Shown in pieces: positions 1 to 6,649 of a stretch of DNA of 11,800 bases (the stretch's first letter is position 1; each line of letters begins with the position of its first letter). Below the pieces are notes generated by a model. It searched no databases and was not told the origin of the DNA. It worked only from the letters and a program-made list of their open reading frames with translations. The DNA lies in the NCBI GenBank assembly GCA_024223125.1, contig JAAEOP010001090.1, positions 1 to 11,800 of the forward strand, read 5' to 3'. This DNA is from Chloroflexota bacterium (lineage in GTDB: Bacteria; Chloroflexota; Anaerolineae; Promineifilales; Promineifilaceae). A program made the translations under genes and the position numbers.

Positions 1-321
1 CAGCCGGATGAAGTGAACACGGCCGTGCGCCAAAAAGTAGCCCTCATGCAGCGAGAAATCTTTGAGATGGATATCCCCGATGATATTGAGGAAGTGGGAT
101 TAGAACCGGTGGCATACGGCCGTGTTTCAACCATCACTACTCCCACCCTCATCCTCAGTGGCAGCCTGGATTTACCGGAAAAAGTAGAACAGGCAAATTG
201 GCTAATCGGGCAGATACCCAACGCACAATTAGCAACTATTCCCAACGTGGCCCACATGCTCAATATGGAAACGCCTGAATTATTTAACGACCATGTTTTA
301 GATTTTCTAGCGGGTGGATAA
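1..321 (+). CDS. Alpha/beta hydrolase, C-terminal part (5' end outside window)
   Basis: The reading frame is open at the left edge (codons begin at base 1), so the gene starts upstream; the GTG at 13 is not a convincing start. About 106 residues are visible. They match the C-terminal third of an alpha/beta hydrolase: a beta-strand with the acid residue in TLILSGSLDLP, then the helix and strand QIPNAQLATIPNVAHMLNMETP, where the His is the catalytic one of the Ser-Asp-His triad, then the closing helix ELFNDHVLDFLAG. The nucleophile elbow is outside the window, so the substrate cannot be judged; 3-oxoadipate enol-lactonase-like or other esterase-type hydrolases are all possible. The gene ends with TAA, and a candidate promoter for the next gene starts right after it. 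Family call is firm, substrate unknown. Confidence 0.85.
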   Translation, partial: QPDEVNTAVRQKVALMQREIFEMDIPDDIEEVGLEPVAYGRVSTITTPTLILSGSLDLPEKVEQANWLIGQIPNAQLATIPNVAHMLNMETPELFNDHVLDFLAGG

Positions 322-380
322 TTGACTTGGGAGACCGGCGAGATTTTGATACGATTTACGTTTATTAGTGGATAATCGTA
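322..380 (+). promoter_or_regulatory. Candidate sigma-70 promoter with overlapping inverted repeat, upstream of the APH-type kinase
   Basis: TTGACT (322-327), 17 bases, then TTTGAT (345-350) gives a moderate -35/-10 pair starting one base after the hydrolase stop codon. A 7-bp inverted repeat, TACGATT (350-356) and AATCGTA (374-380), begins at the end of the -10 and spans the expected start site, which is where a repressor operator could sit. The -10 matches consensus at four of six positions only, so this is tentative. Confidence 0.35.
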
Positions 381-405
381 TATTGTCAAGCTCGAAAAGG
401 AAATA

Positions 406-1398
406 ATGATGGAAGAAGCGATACGTGAACGATTTAGTGAAGTTATTTTAGTGGAAGCCCGGCAACGGTATGCCATTGCCCCAGACAAAATCAGGCTACT
501 GGATGGGTTTGAGAGTTTTATTTATGAGTTTGAGAAGGATGCCAGGGAATACATTTTGCGAATTGGGCACAGTCTCCGCCGCAGCCCGGAACTGATTTAT
601 GGCGAAGTGGATTGGATTAACTATCTGGCGGCCGGGGGCGCGGGCGTAGCTAAAGCGGTTCTTTCTGAGAATGGAGAACTAGTGGAATTGATTGACGATA
701 GACAGGGGGGGCTGTTTTTAGCCACAGCATTTGTGAAGGCGCCGGGCGGGCCAGCCTGGGTCACTGACAGATGGGATGAGCGCTTGTTTGCAGTTTACGG
801 CCGTCTCCTCGGCCGCATTCATAAATTAAGCAAAAGTTACCAACCGGCAAATATCAGTTGGAAACGGCCGTCGTGGGATGATCCGATTATGCTGTATGTT
901 GATCTATTCTTGCCGGAAGGGGAAACGGCCGTGCGCAGCCGCTACAATGATCTCATGGTTCATCTGCAAAGTTTGCCCCAAGACGCCGATGGCTTTGGTA
1001 TGATTCATCAAGACGCCCACGCCGGGAACTTCTTTGTAGACGAGAATTACCGGATTACACTGTTCGATTTTGACGATTGTGTGTACGGGCATTTCATTTA
1101 TGACATTGCTATGGTCTTGTTTTACGCCGTTACCAATAACCCTAATCCGGAAGAGCAGTTGACAAGATTATGGTCGCCTTTTGTGCAAGGGTATGTTGAG
1201 GAAAATGAGCTGGATTCAGCCTGGTTGGCAGAAATTCCGCATTTTATGAAGCTGCGTGAAATTGATTTGTATGCCGTTTTGATTGATACTTTTGGTTATG
1301 AACCGAGCGGAGATAAGTGGATTGATACGTTTATGCACGGCCGTCAAGAATGTATCATCAGCGATGTTCCTTATGTTAACTTTGAGTTTACCGTATGA
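406..1398 (+). CDS. Aminoglycoside phosphotransferase-family (APH) kinase
   Basis: 330 residues with the APH/choline-kinase fold. The N-lobe has the glycine-poor strand LDGFESFIYEF and the strand EYILRIGH (about residues 48-55), where Arg stands in the usual Lys place, as in many APH-like proteins. The C-lobe carries the Brenner motif HQDAHAGN (residues 201-208, catalytic Asp203, metal-binding Asn208) and the metal-binding LFDFDD (219-224, Asp221). The family moves the ATP gamma-phosphate to a small hydroxyl substrate (aminoglycosides, homoserine, choline, methylthioribose); the substrate is not readable here. Start: two adjacent ATGs at 406 and 409; an AAGGA at about 397-401 is 4 bases from the first and 7 from the second, so 409 may be the real one. 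It lies 18 bases before an acetyltransferase gene, so the two are probably cotranscribed. Confidence 0.88.
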   Translation: MMEEAIRERFSEVILVEARQRYAIAPDKIRLLDGFESFIYEFEKDAREYILRIGHSLRRSPELIYGEVDWINYLAAGGAGVAKAVLSENGELVELIDDRQGGLFLATAFVKAPGGPAWVTDRWDERLFAVYGRLLGRIHKLSKSYQPANISWKRPSWDDPIMLYVDLFLPEGETAVRSRYNDLMVHLQSLPQDADGFGMIHQDAHAGNFFVDENYRITLFDFDDCVYGHFIYDIAMVLFYAVTNNPNPEEQLTRLWSPFVQGYVEENELDSAWLAEIPHFMKLREIDLYAVLIDTFGYEPSGDKWIDTFMHGRQECIISDVPYVNFEFTV

Positions 1399-1416
1399 TT
1401 AATTGGAAGTAGAACT

Positions 1417-2553
1417 ATGTTGTCACAGATCCCATCACATACCTATGACAAAACACGGCCGTTATTCGCCTACAGCCAACTACTGGTGATAGAGTCCATG
1501 TTGGCCGGTTTGACCCTGGCTGACATCTATGTAGATGATGTCAGCTCCCCGCAAACGGCCGTGACCTGGTTCAAAGATCGGGTCATCATCGGCGGTCAGC
1601 CGGGTAGCAGCCAGTTGCGCCAGGCAATCCGCCATTTGTTAGCTACGACGTTTACCGATCAAGCAAAAGGCATTGGCGCCGATGAGTTTTCTGTTTATGC
1701 GCCACCGGTCTGGCAGCCCCACCTGGCGGCCGTCATGCCCGGGGAACATCCACTGCCAGACACGCGCGTCTATTACCGGCTGGATGCCCGCGGCCGTACC
1801 TGGCAAACGGTCGTGCCTGCAGGCTATAAACTACGCCGGGTGGATGCCGCTCTCCTGGCAGATGCCTCTATTCACAACCTGGATTATGTGACTGATGAGA
1901 TGTGTTCAGAGCGGCCGTCGGTAGCCGATTTTTTAGATAAAAGTTTTGGGTATTGTGTGGTGCAGGCGGGCGCTATCGTCGCCTGGTGCATGAGTGAATA
2001 CAACAGTGGTAATCGCTGTGAATTAGGCATTGAAACGGCTGACTCCCATCGCCGGCAAGGGTTGGCAAGTGTGACGGCCACGGCCGTGATTCAGGAAGCG
2101 GTCAGCCGGGGCATGTATGACATTGGCTGGCTAAGTTGGGCCAGCAATACACCCTCCCTTCGCATTGCTGAAAAACTTGGCTTCCACAAAACGGCCGAAT
2201 ATCCTATTCGCTTCATGATGTTTGATCCGGTTGTTAACCTGGCTGTCAACGGCTATTTTCGGCATGAAGCGGGGGAATTTGCCGAGGCGCTCGTCTGGTA
2301 CAGGCAGGCCCTGGCTGAAGCGTCGGCGCCGGACTGGATAGCTTACCGGGCGGCTAGAGCGGCAGCCACTTTGGGGCAAACGGAAGATGTTTTTGTCTAT
2401 TTGGAAACGGCCGTAGCCAAAGGTTTCAATGATAAGAGCTATCTGCAACAACAACCAGAGTTTGAGCCTTACCATCATTTGCCGGATTGGGTACGTTTGC
2501 AGCAAAAGTTGCAGCGCCGGCAAGATACTAGCTCTTTTTCCAGCGAAGTCTGA
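1417..2553 (+). CDS. GNAT N-acetyltransferase (PF12746/ZmaR-like) with TPR-like C-terminal tail
   Basis: 378 residues. The N-terminal part (YDKTRPLFAYSQLLVIESML, then ADIYVDDVSSPQTAVTW) is typical of the GNAT_acetyltran family that includes the zwittermicin A resistance protein ZmaR. The acetyl-CoA pyrophosphate loop is HRRQGLAS (211-218), followed by SNTPSLRIAEKLGF, the usual last part of a GNAT domain. From about residue 272 a helical tail with TPR character follows (NGYFRHEAGEFAEALVWYRQ, then helices to about 366), which is not part of the standard family and may mediate partner binding. GGAAG (1405-1409) sits 7 bases before ATG. It follows the APH-type kinase by 18 bases. Acetyl-CoA-dependent acylation of an amine is known for the family; the substrate here is unknown. 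Confidence 0.85.
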   Translation: MLSQIPSHTYDKTRPLFAYSQLLVIESMLAGLTLADIYVDDVSSPQTAVTWFKDRVIIGGQPGSSQLRQAIRHLLATTFTDQAKGIGADEFSVYAPPVWQPHLAAVMPGEHPLPDTRVYYRLDARGRTWQTVVPAGYKLRRVDAALLADASIHNLDYVTDEMCSERPSVADFLDKSFGYCVVQAGAIVAWCMSEYNSGNRCELGIETADSHRRQGLASVTATAVIQEAVSRGMYDIGWLSWASNTPSLRIAEKLGFHKTAEYPIRFMMFDPVVNLAVNGYFRHEAGEFAEALVWYRQALAEASAPDWIAYRAARAAATLGQTEDVFVYLETAVAKGFNDKSYLQQQPEFEPYHHLPDWVRLQQKLQRRQDTSSFSSEV

Positions 2554-2559
2554 AAAAAG

Positions 2560-2609
2560 AATAATGAATTGTGAATGGTGAATGAGTCCACACTTCACAA
2601 TTCATTATT
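2560..2609. terminator. 16-bp perfect inverted repeat, likely terminator, arms built from heptamer repeats
   Basis: AATAATGAATTGTGAA (2560-2575) and its exact reverse complement (2594-2609) enclose an 18-base loop; a G-T pair and an A-T pair extend the stem. It begins 7 bases after the stop of the acetyltransferase and is followed by TT only, so it is a weak fit to a canonical intrinsic terminator. The left arm and loop consist of three tandem heptamers, TGAATTG, TGAATGG and TGAATGA (2565-2585). Confidence 0.55.
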
Positions 2610-2652
2610 TTCCTGATTATCGACAATTTATTTGTCGCTGTTAGCGCCTAAA

Positions 2653-2775
2653 CAAGTGAAAGCATTGTCGTTAACTTAAGACTTCGCAGGTTTCCAAAAT
2701 GATCTACGCCCCTCTGAGGTTTTGCGTTAAAACCTGCGAGGTCTTCGCTTAAGTTAACACTTATGCAAGTGAAAG
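2653..2775. mobile_element. MITE-like element of 103 bp with 10-bp flanking direct repeats
   Basis: CAAGTGAAAG occurs at 2653-2662 and again at 2766-2775, like a target-site duplication. Between them (2663-2765) lies an imperfect inverted repeat. GTTAACTTAAG (2670-2680) pairs with CTTAAGTTAAC (2748-2758), and ACTTCGCAGGTTT (2681-2693) pairs with AAACCTGCGAGGT (2730-2742) with one mismatch; the right arm carries 5 extra bases between the two blocks. Each arm starts exactly 7 bases inside its direct repeat. There is no coding capacity, so any mobilisation would be in trans. A known family cannot be named from sequence alone. Confidence 0.6.
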
Positions 2776-2782
2776 ATATACA
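2754..2782 (+). promoter_or_regulatory. Candidate promoter for the following GNAT gene, -35 inside the MITE-like arm
   Basis: TTAACA (2754-2759), 17 bases, then TATACA (2777-2782), 26 bases before the ATG at 2808. The -35 is formed by the end of the right inverted-repeat arm and the -10 lies just outside the direct repeat. The -35 matches five of six consensus bases and the -10 four of six. Confidence 0.4.
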
Positions 2783-2807
2783 ACCTTGATTTTAGAGATA
2801 TTGTCTC

Positions 2808-3620
2808 ATGATTGTTTTGCAGCAGGTAGATGCAGTTGAAGATATTGCCGGATTAAAAAAGGCTTATTTGCGATCATTGGTTGCGCCGCAGGATTGTTAT
2901 TGGGAAACGGCCGTTATCGGTCTGGCTCCACATATTATTTTGACAGTAAACGGACAGGCAGTTGGGTATTGCGCTATCAATAAAGCAGATTGTTTACTTG
3001 AATTTTATGTTAATAGCCCTGCTTTGGCAGCGGAATTATTTGCCACTGTGTTAACAGAGCGTGGGGTGAAAACGGCCGTCGCCGGTACCAATGATCCCTT
3101 TTACCTGTCGTTATGCCTGGACCGGCAGCAAAAAGTGGCCGTAAATACCTATCTATTTCACGTTTTAGAGCCGCTACCGACCAATCCCTCCCCAGGCACA
3201 ATTTTTCGTCTGGGGATGCAGACAGATCTGGCTGCGTTGGTGGATTTTTACGGCCGTAACAACGAATATGAAGATACGGAAAGTATTGAAGCTGGTTTTG
3301 GCGGCCGTCAACAGTATGCCCAAGACCTGATCAACAAGGGACAGGTCTTTTTACTGACCGAAGGACCAGCAATTATTGGCATTGGAGAGTGCCGTTTTAG
3401 TGTCAGCCAACCGGTGTATGCAGATATTGGCATGATTGTAGAGCGAGAACAGCGGCGGTGCGGGTGGGGAACACAGCTTTTGCGGCAGTTGGGTAGTTAT
3501 TGTAAGCAGCACGGCCGTCAACCCATCTGCTCCTGTGCGGCAGACAACATCGCCTCGCGCAAAGCCATTGAAAAAGCTGGTTTTGTCGCCCAACATCGTC
3601 TGCTGGATATCTGGTTTTAG
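2808..3620 (+). CDS. GNAT family N-acetyltransferase
   Basis: 270 residues. The C-terminal half is a clear GNAT domain: strand PVYADIGMIV, the acetyl-CoA loop EREQRRCGWGTQLL (about 211-224) with the R-x-x-G-x-G/A pattern, and CSCAADNIASRKAIEKAGF at the end of the fold. The N-terminal half (1-125) resembles a second, degenerate GNAT-like half without a recognisable CoA loop, so the protein may be a tandem with one active site. No strong Shine-Dalgarno precedes the ATG at 2808. The next gene's Shine-Dalgarno overlaps its stop codon, so the pair is translationally close. The substrate is unknown; the context is other small-molecule modifying enzymes. Confidence 0.82.
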   Translation: MIVLQQVDAVEDIAGLKKAYLRSLVAPQDCYWETAVIGLAPHIILTVNGQAVGYCAINKADCLLEFYVNSPALAAELFATVLTERGVKTAVAGTNDPFYLSLCLDRQQKVAVNTYLFHVLEPLPTNPSPGTIFRLGMQTDLAALVDFYGRNNEYEDTESIEAGFGGRQQYAQDLINKGQVFLLTEGPAIIGIGECRFSVSQPVYADIGMIVEREQRRCGWGTQLLRQLGSYCKQHGRQPICSCAADNIASRKAIEKAGFVAQHRLLDIWF

Positions 3621-3629
3621 AGGTAATAA

Positions 3630-4622
3630 ATGATGGAAAATATTCGCCTATTTGATCCAAGTGAAGCTGAGTATGAGGCTATCTTTGCCATTGAGCAAGC
3701 AGTTTGGCCGGAAAACCCGACGACGGTGACTGAATTTAAACATGCAGACGCCAGCAAAAAGCCGACTGAATTCAAGCAGCGATTTGTGGTGGAGCGTAAC
3801 GGCCGACTCGTTGCTTTTGCCCCGGTTGGTCAAGTTACCTGGGCTAGCGATGACGGCCGTTATCGTATGAACATTACCGTCCATCCAGATTTTGAACGGC
3901 AAGGTATTGGCACGGCTGTGTACGAACACATCCTCACTATTCTGCATCAGCGAACACCCAAACCCCTCATCCTGGAAAGTGGTACCTACCAGCACAAGCC
4001 GCAATCTATCCAGTTTTTGAAAAAGCGAGGCTTCCGCCAGGTGATGCGCTGGATTATTTCGACGTTGGCTGTGCCGAATTTTGACGTGAACCAATTTATC
4101 GCACTGCGCCAAAAAATTGCGGATCAGGAGATTGAAATACGGTCATTGAGCGCCCAAAAACCCCTCGACCCCAACTGGCAGCAGAATCTTTGGGAATTGG
4201 ATTGGGCGCTGACGTTGGATGAACCTTTACCCTACGAACCGAAGAAGGTTCCGTTTGCCGATTACGTACAAAAGTTCATTCACGAACCGGGCGCTGTTCA
4301 TGAAGCCTGGTTTGTGGCGTTGGCTGACGGCCGTTATGTGGGCATGTCTCAACTCATGATCAGCGAAATTGATCCCACGCTCATGTTCACTGGCTTCACA
4401 GGTGTCATCCGCAGCCACCGTTGCCGCGGGCTGGCAACCGTCCTTAAAACAGTTGCCATTGAATATGCCCAAAACAAGGGTATCCAACTCATCCGCACTG
4501 GCAATGAAGAAAGCAACCCCATGTATACGCTTAATCGCAAACTCGGCTTCACTGACTTGACTGCTACTCTTGCTTTTGAGAAGGCAGTTGCCAATAATGA
4601 CTCAGAAATGAAAATTAGATAG
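3630..4622 (+). CDS. Protein with two GNAT acetyltransferase domains
   Basis: 330 residues with two GNAT domains in tandem. Domain 1 (about 3-155) has NITVHPDFERQGIGTAVYEHIL with the Q-x-x-G-x-G/A CoA-binding loop, then QSIQFLKKRGF. Domain 2 (about 170-320) has FTGVIRSHRCRGLATVLKTV, then the typical GNEESNPMYTLNRKLGF. Both loops keep the glycine pattern, so both may bind acetyl-CoA. This layout is like mycothiol synthase-type and other double GNATs, but nothing points to that substrate. Start: ATG at 3630 or 3633; AGAGG (3619-3623) overlaps the upstream stop and is 6 or 9 bases away. It is the last gene before a strong terminator and so closes the + strand series. Confidence 0.85.
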   Translation: MMENIRLFDPSEAEYEAIFAIEQAVWPENPTTVTEFKHADASKKPTEFKQRFVVERNGRLVAFAPVGQVTWASDDGRYRMNITVHPDFERQGIGTAVYEHILTILHQRTPKPLILESGTYQHKPQSIQFLKKRGFRQVMRWIISTLAVPNFDVNQFIALRQKIADQEIEIRSLSAQKPLDPNWQQNLWELDWALTLDEPLPYEPKKVPFADYVQKFIHEPGAVHEAWFVALADGRYVGMSQLMISEIDPTLMFTGFTGVIRSHRCRGLATVLKTVAIEYAQNKGIQLIRTGNEESNPMYTLNRKLGFTDLTATLAFEKAVANNDSEMKIR

Positions 4623-4635
4623 CTTGTACATTTAG

Positions 4636-4667
4636 AAATCCGATTTCTCGGAGAAATCGGATTTTTT
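4636..4667 (+). terminator. Strong intrinsic terminator after the acetyltransferase series
   Basis: AAATCCGATTTCTC (4636-4649) and its exact reverse complement (4651-4664) form a long stem around a minimal loop, followed by a run of T that extends to 4667. It begins 13 bases after the stop codon at 4622. This is one of the clearest intrinsic terminators in the window. Confidence 0.88.
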
Positions 4668-4729
4668 GCTCAACTTGAAAATTTGCCGTTCCGAAGGTTC
4701 TAGGCAGAAGCTATCGGCCGCCTGTGTGT

Positions 4730-4763
4730 AGAGGTTTCACCTTTCCCAAAAGGTAAAACCTCT
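4730..4763. repeat. Dispersed hairpin repeat, copy A
   Basis: A 14-bp stem, AGAGGTTTCACCTT (4730-4743) against AAGGTAAAACCTCT (4750-4763), with one mismatch and a 6-base loop. It lies 20 bases beyond the stop of the lipoprotein gene on the - strand. A related hairpin occurs at 8008-8040 in reverse orientation; both share GTGTAGAGGTTYCACCTTT, including four bases (GTGT) outside the stem. No T run follows on either strand, so a terminator role is uncertain. Confidence 0.6.
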
Positions 4764-4783
4764 GCTGGTTTTGGGAGTTATGT

Positions 4784-5701
4784 TTACGGGGCAGTAATTG
4801 TAAATGTTTGGGTTTCGTTTTGATTGAGGCCGCGTGTCCACTGCACGGCCGTGCCGCCAGTTACATTATTCAAACTCACTTCAGCCACCAATGGGGGTGT
4901 AACGCCCACCCCTTGCGCTGTAATCACAACTGTATTCTCACCACTGTTCAGTACAACAGGAAAAGAGACATGCCGTCCTTGAGCTACAAACTGGTCTAAC
5001 ACGCGCACACCATTCACATCCACGCTCAACTTGTCGCCATCTACAAACTGCGGGTCGCGCAGCGTTAACAAAAGGTTGCGGTCACTGACAGTCACGTTAT
5101 TCAGCGTACTGCCGGTATCCTGATCGGCCTGCACCTGGAGTGGTTGTTCTACCCACACCTGATCATTGGCCGCCCACAGCACCCAATGATCAGATTCGTT
5201 ATACACCGGCCAACTACCTTCTACCGGGTTGGACATCACATTACCGAAGATTTCTACTCGATTGGCATTTTCGGTAGTGTAATTCAGGTGGTAGCGGATG
5301 CCGTTTTTGGCCTGGGCCTGGGTAGGCGCCGAGGCGAAGAAGTAGCGGATGATGGGGGCTGTGTTGGGGGATTGGGTAGCATTGACCCGTTCACCGGAAG
5401 CGGCCGATTGACCGACGGCCGTAGCTGTCGCCCGCGCCGCATCCACCGTCGCAATGACATTGTTCACATCAGCCGGGGAAATGGTGGGGTAGCCAGCCTG
5501 GGCGGCCGAAGTAGCCGCCGCCTGTACTACCTCCGGGGGCAGGGCTTCAATCGTCACCGATAAATCAGCCAATTCTGAGGGAGACATGCTTTCCACCGTT
5601 TGTACTGCCTGATCTACCTGTTCTGTGGTCAGACCGCAGCCTGCCAATATGAGCATACTGGTTAGGGTGGCGGCCGTTAAAAATAAGATTCGTTTGTACA
5701 T
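4784..5701 (-). CDS. Secreted lipoprotein of unknown function
   Basis: 305 residues from the ATG at 5701, which is preferred over an upstream in-frame start at 5770 because GGAGA sits 8 bases before it and it begins a proper signal peptide. The signal is MYKRILFLTAATLTSMLILA followed by GC, a lipobox with Cys22 as the lipidated residue. Next comes an Ala/Thr-rich, probably helical, region (about 25-120), then beta-rich sequence resembling two Ig-like domains (about 125-205, then 215-305 with SVDVNGVRVLDQFVAQGRHV and LNSGENTVVITAQGVG). It is expected to be anchored on the outer face of the cytoplasmic membrane. No enzyme motif is visible. It has its own near-consensus promoter, so it is probably monocistronic. 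Confidence 0.82.
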   Translation of the reverse strand: MYKRILFLTAATLTSMLILAGCGLTTEQVDQAVQTVESMSPSELADLSVTIEALPPEVVQAAATSAAQAGYPTISPADVNNVIATVDAARATATAVGQSAASGERVNATQSPNTAPIIRYFFASAPTQAQAKNGIRYHLNYTTENANRVEIFGNVMSNPVEGSWPVYNESDHWVLWAANDQVWVEQPLQVQADQDTGSTLNNVTVSDRNLLLTLRDPQFVDGDKLSVDVNGVRVLDQFVAQGRHVSFPVVLNSGENTVVITAQGVGVTPPLVAEVSLNNVTGGTAVQWTRGLNQNETQTFTITAP

Positions 5702-5784
5702 TGTTGTTTTCTCCAAATGAGTGGCGGCTTCTGGCCGCAAAAATTTGCCAAGTTTATCCTCCTTGCCCAAAAAAGAAAATCCAG

Positions 5785-5813
5785 AGCATAATTTCCCTCA
5801 GGATTATTGTCAA
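5785..5813 (-). promoter_or_regulatory. Near-consensus sigma-70 promoter of the lipoprotein gene
   Basis: Read on the - strand: TTGACA (plus-strand 5808-5813), a 17-base spacer, then TATGCT (5785-5790). The start site would be near 5778, giving a leader of about 77 bases that contains a GCGGC/GCCGC hairpin before the GGAGA ribosome binding site of the ATG at 5701. Confidence 0.78.
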
Positions 5814-5954
5814 AAGCCAGCCCGCACCCGTCATCGGAACTGATTCCGGTGTTGCTCCTGTTAATCTATTCCCAGTCAGCGCCGTCAAAACTGAGCAATC
5901 CGTCGTTGACAATTTGCGCTGACGTTTCGCTGACGGCCGTTGTCTATCATCCCG

Positions 5955-5972
5955 TTATCAGTTCATTGATAA
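5955..5972. promoter_or_regulatory. Operator-like palindrome TTATCA-N6-TGATAA
   Basis: TTATCA (5955-5960) and TGATAA (5967-5972) form a perfect 6-6-6 inverted repeat between the two divergent transcription units. This spacing is usual for dimeric repressor sites. No matching regulator can be named, and a 6-bp arm could arise by chance. Confidence 0.3.
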
Positions 5973-5999
5973 GCGCCTTAGACGCAAGGGGAAACAATC

Positions 6000-6035
6000 A
6001 TGGAAGATGTTGACTTTTTGAAATCGTTTGGTTGA
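6000..6035 (+). CDS. Possible 11-residue small ORF
   Basis: ATG at 6000 is preceded by AAGGGGA (5986-5992) at 7 bases. It encodes MEDVDFLKSFG and then TGA. It stands upstream of the YetF-like gene but has no amino acid bias that would suggest attenuation. It may be the remnant of a gene or chance. It is reported because the ribosome binding site is better than that of the following gene. Confidence 0.25.
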   Translation: MEDVDFLKSFG

Positions 6036-6060
6036 TATAGTCAGGCGACGGCCGTTGCTC

Positions 6061-6066
6061 TATAAT
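6061..6066 (+). promoter_or_regulatory. Possible -10 element of the YetF-like gene
   Basis: A perfect TATAAT lies 66 bases before the ATG at 6133. There is no convincing -35 at 16-18 bases; an ACGGCCGT copy (6048-6055) takes up much of the spacer. A second TATAAT is at 6111-6116, too close to the gene to have a good -35 but at a possible distance for a short leader. The choice between them is open. Confidence 0.35.
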
Positions 6067-6132
6067 TTGAACCTGCATCGGCAACGGCCGTAGCGCATTT
6101 AGAAGGGTAATATAATCAGGAACAATCTGTGT

Positions 6133-6642
6133 ATGTTTGACATCAACTGGGAAGGTATCTTTATTCCGTCACTCCCCATTTTAGAAATCTTTATACGGGG
6201 TACAGTCATGTACCTTATCCTGTTTGCTTTGCTGCGTTTTGCTTTTAAGCGCATTGGCAGTACGACGGTGGGATTGGCTGAAATATTGATGATTGCTTTG
6301 GTTGCAGCCGCCGCCCAAAATGCGATGGCCCGCGACCACCAATCTTTGGCGGATGGCTTGCTGCTGATTGCCACGATTGTTTTTTGGACGTATGTACTGG
6401 ATTGGCTGGGGCACCGTTTCCCACGATTTCAACGCTGGTATCATCCGCCACCGCTGCTGCTAGTAAAGGATGGGGTGATGCTGCCCCAAAATATGCGCCA
6501 GGAATTGATTACGGAAGATGAGTTGATGACGCAGCTGCGCCGGGAAGGCATTACGGATGTGACCCAGGTGAAGGAAGCTTATATGGAAGGGGATGGATCC
6601 GTTACGGCCGTGGTCTACTCCAAAAACAAAGGCGACACATAG
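6133..6642 (+). CDS. DUF421/YetF family membrane protein
   Basis: 169 residues. Three hydrophobic segments are visible (about 14-36, 43-62 and 72-91: ILEIFIRGTVMYLILFALL, TTVGLAEILMIALVAAAAQN, LADGLLLIATIVFWTYVLDW). A cytoplasmic domain follows with the family signature: PPPLLLVKDGVMLPQNMRQE, ELMTQLRREGITDVTQVKEA and YMEGDGSVTAVV. This matches YetF-type proteins of Bacillus and relatives in layout, slightly shorter than many members. Their biochemical role is not established; some YetF relatives are linked to spore germination. AGGA (6118-6121) precedes ATG at 11 bases, a loose Shine-Dalgarno. The gene faces the decayed thioredoxin fragment, whose stop is 7 bases beyond its own. Confidence 0.87.
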   Translation: MFDINWEGIFIPSLPILEIFIRGTVMYLILFALLRFAFKRIGSTTVGLAEILMIALVAAAAQNAMARDHQSLADGLLLIATIVFWTYVLDWLGHRFPRFQRWYHPPPLLLVKDGVMLPQNMRQELITEDELMTQLRREGITDVTQVKEAYMEGDGSVTAVVYSKNKGDT

Positions 6643-6649
6643 ATATCAC

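Larger units (their letters stand above)
5702..6132. other. Gene-poor divergent regulatory region of 431 bases
   Basis: This region separates the - strand lipoprotein from the + strand YetF-like gene. It holds the lipoprotein leader with a GCGGC/GCCGC hairpin (5725-5739), a strong - strand promoter (5785-5813), a TTATCA-N6-TGATAA palindrome (5955-5972), a very short ORF with a good Shine-Dalgarno (6000-6035), three ACGGCCGT copies (5933, 6048, 6084) and two TATAAT hexamers on the + strand (6061-6066 and 6111-6116). No longer coding frame looks real. Confidence 0.6.

Noticed and set aside
2131..2598. A 155-residue - strand frame opposite the first GNAT gene
   Set aside because: It is antisense to well-defined GNAT motifs, starts inside them, has no family resemblance and runs through the palindrome at 2560-2609.
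5144..5563. A 139-residue + strand frame opposite the lipoprotein gene
   Set aside because: The lipoprotein on the - strand has a signal peptide, lipobox, ribosome binding site and promoter; the + strand frame has none of these and a composition typical of an antisense shadow.
5906..5950. A + strand promoter starting from the TTGACA at 5906-5911
   Set aside because: No acceptable -10 lies 16-18 bases downstream; the nearest TATCAT is 33 bases away.
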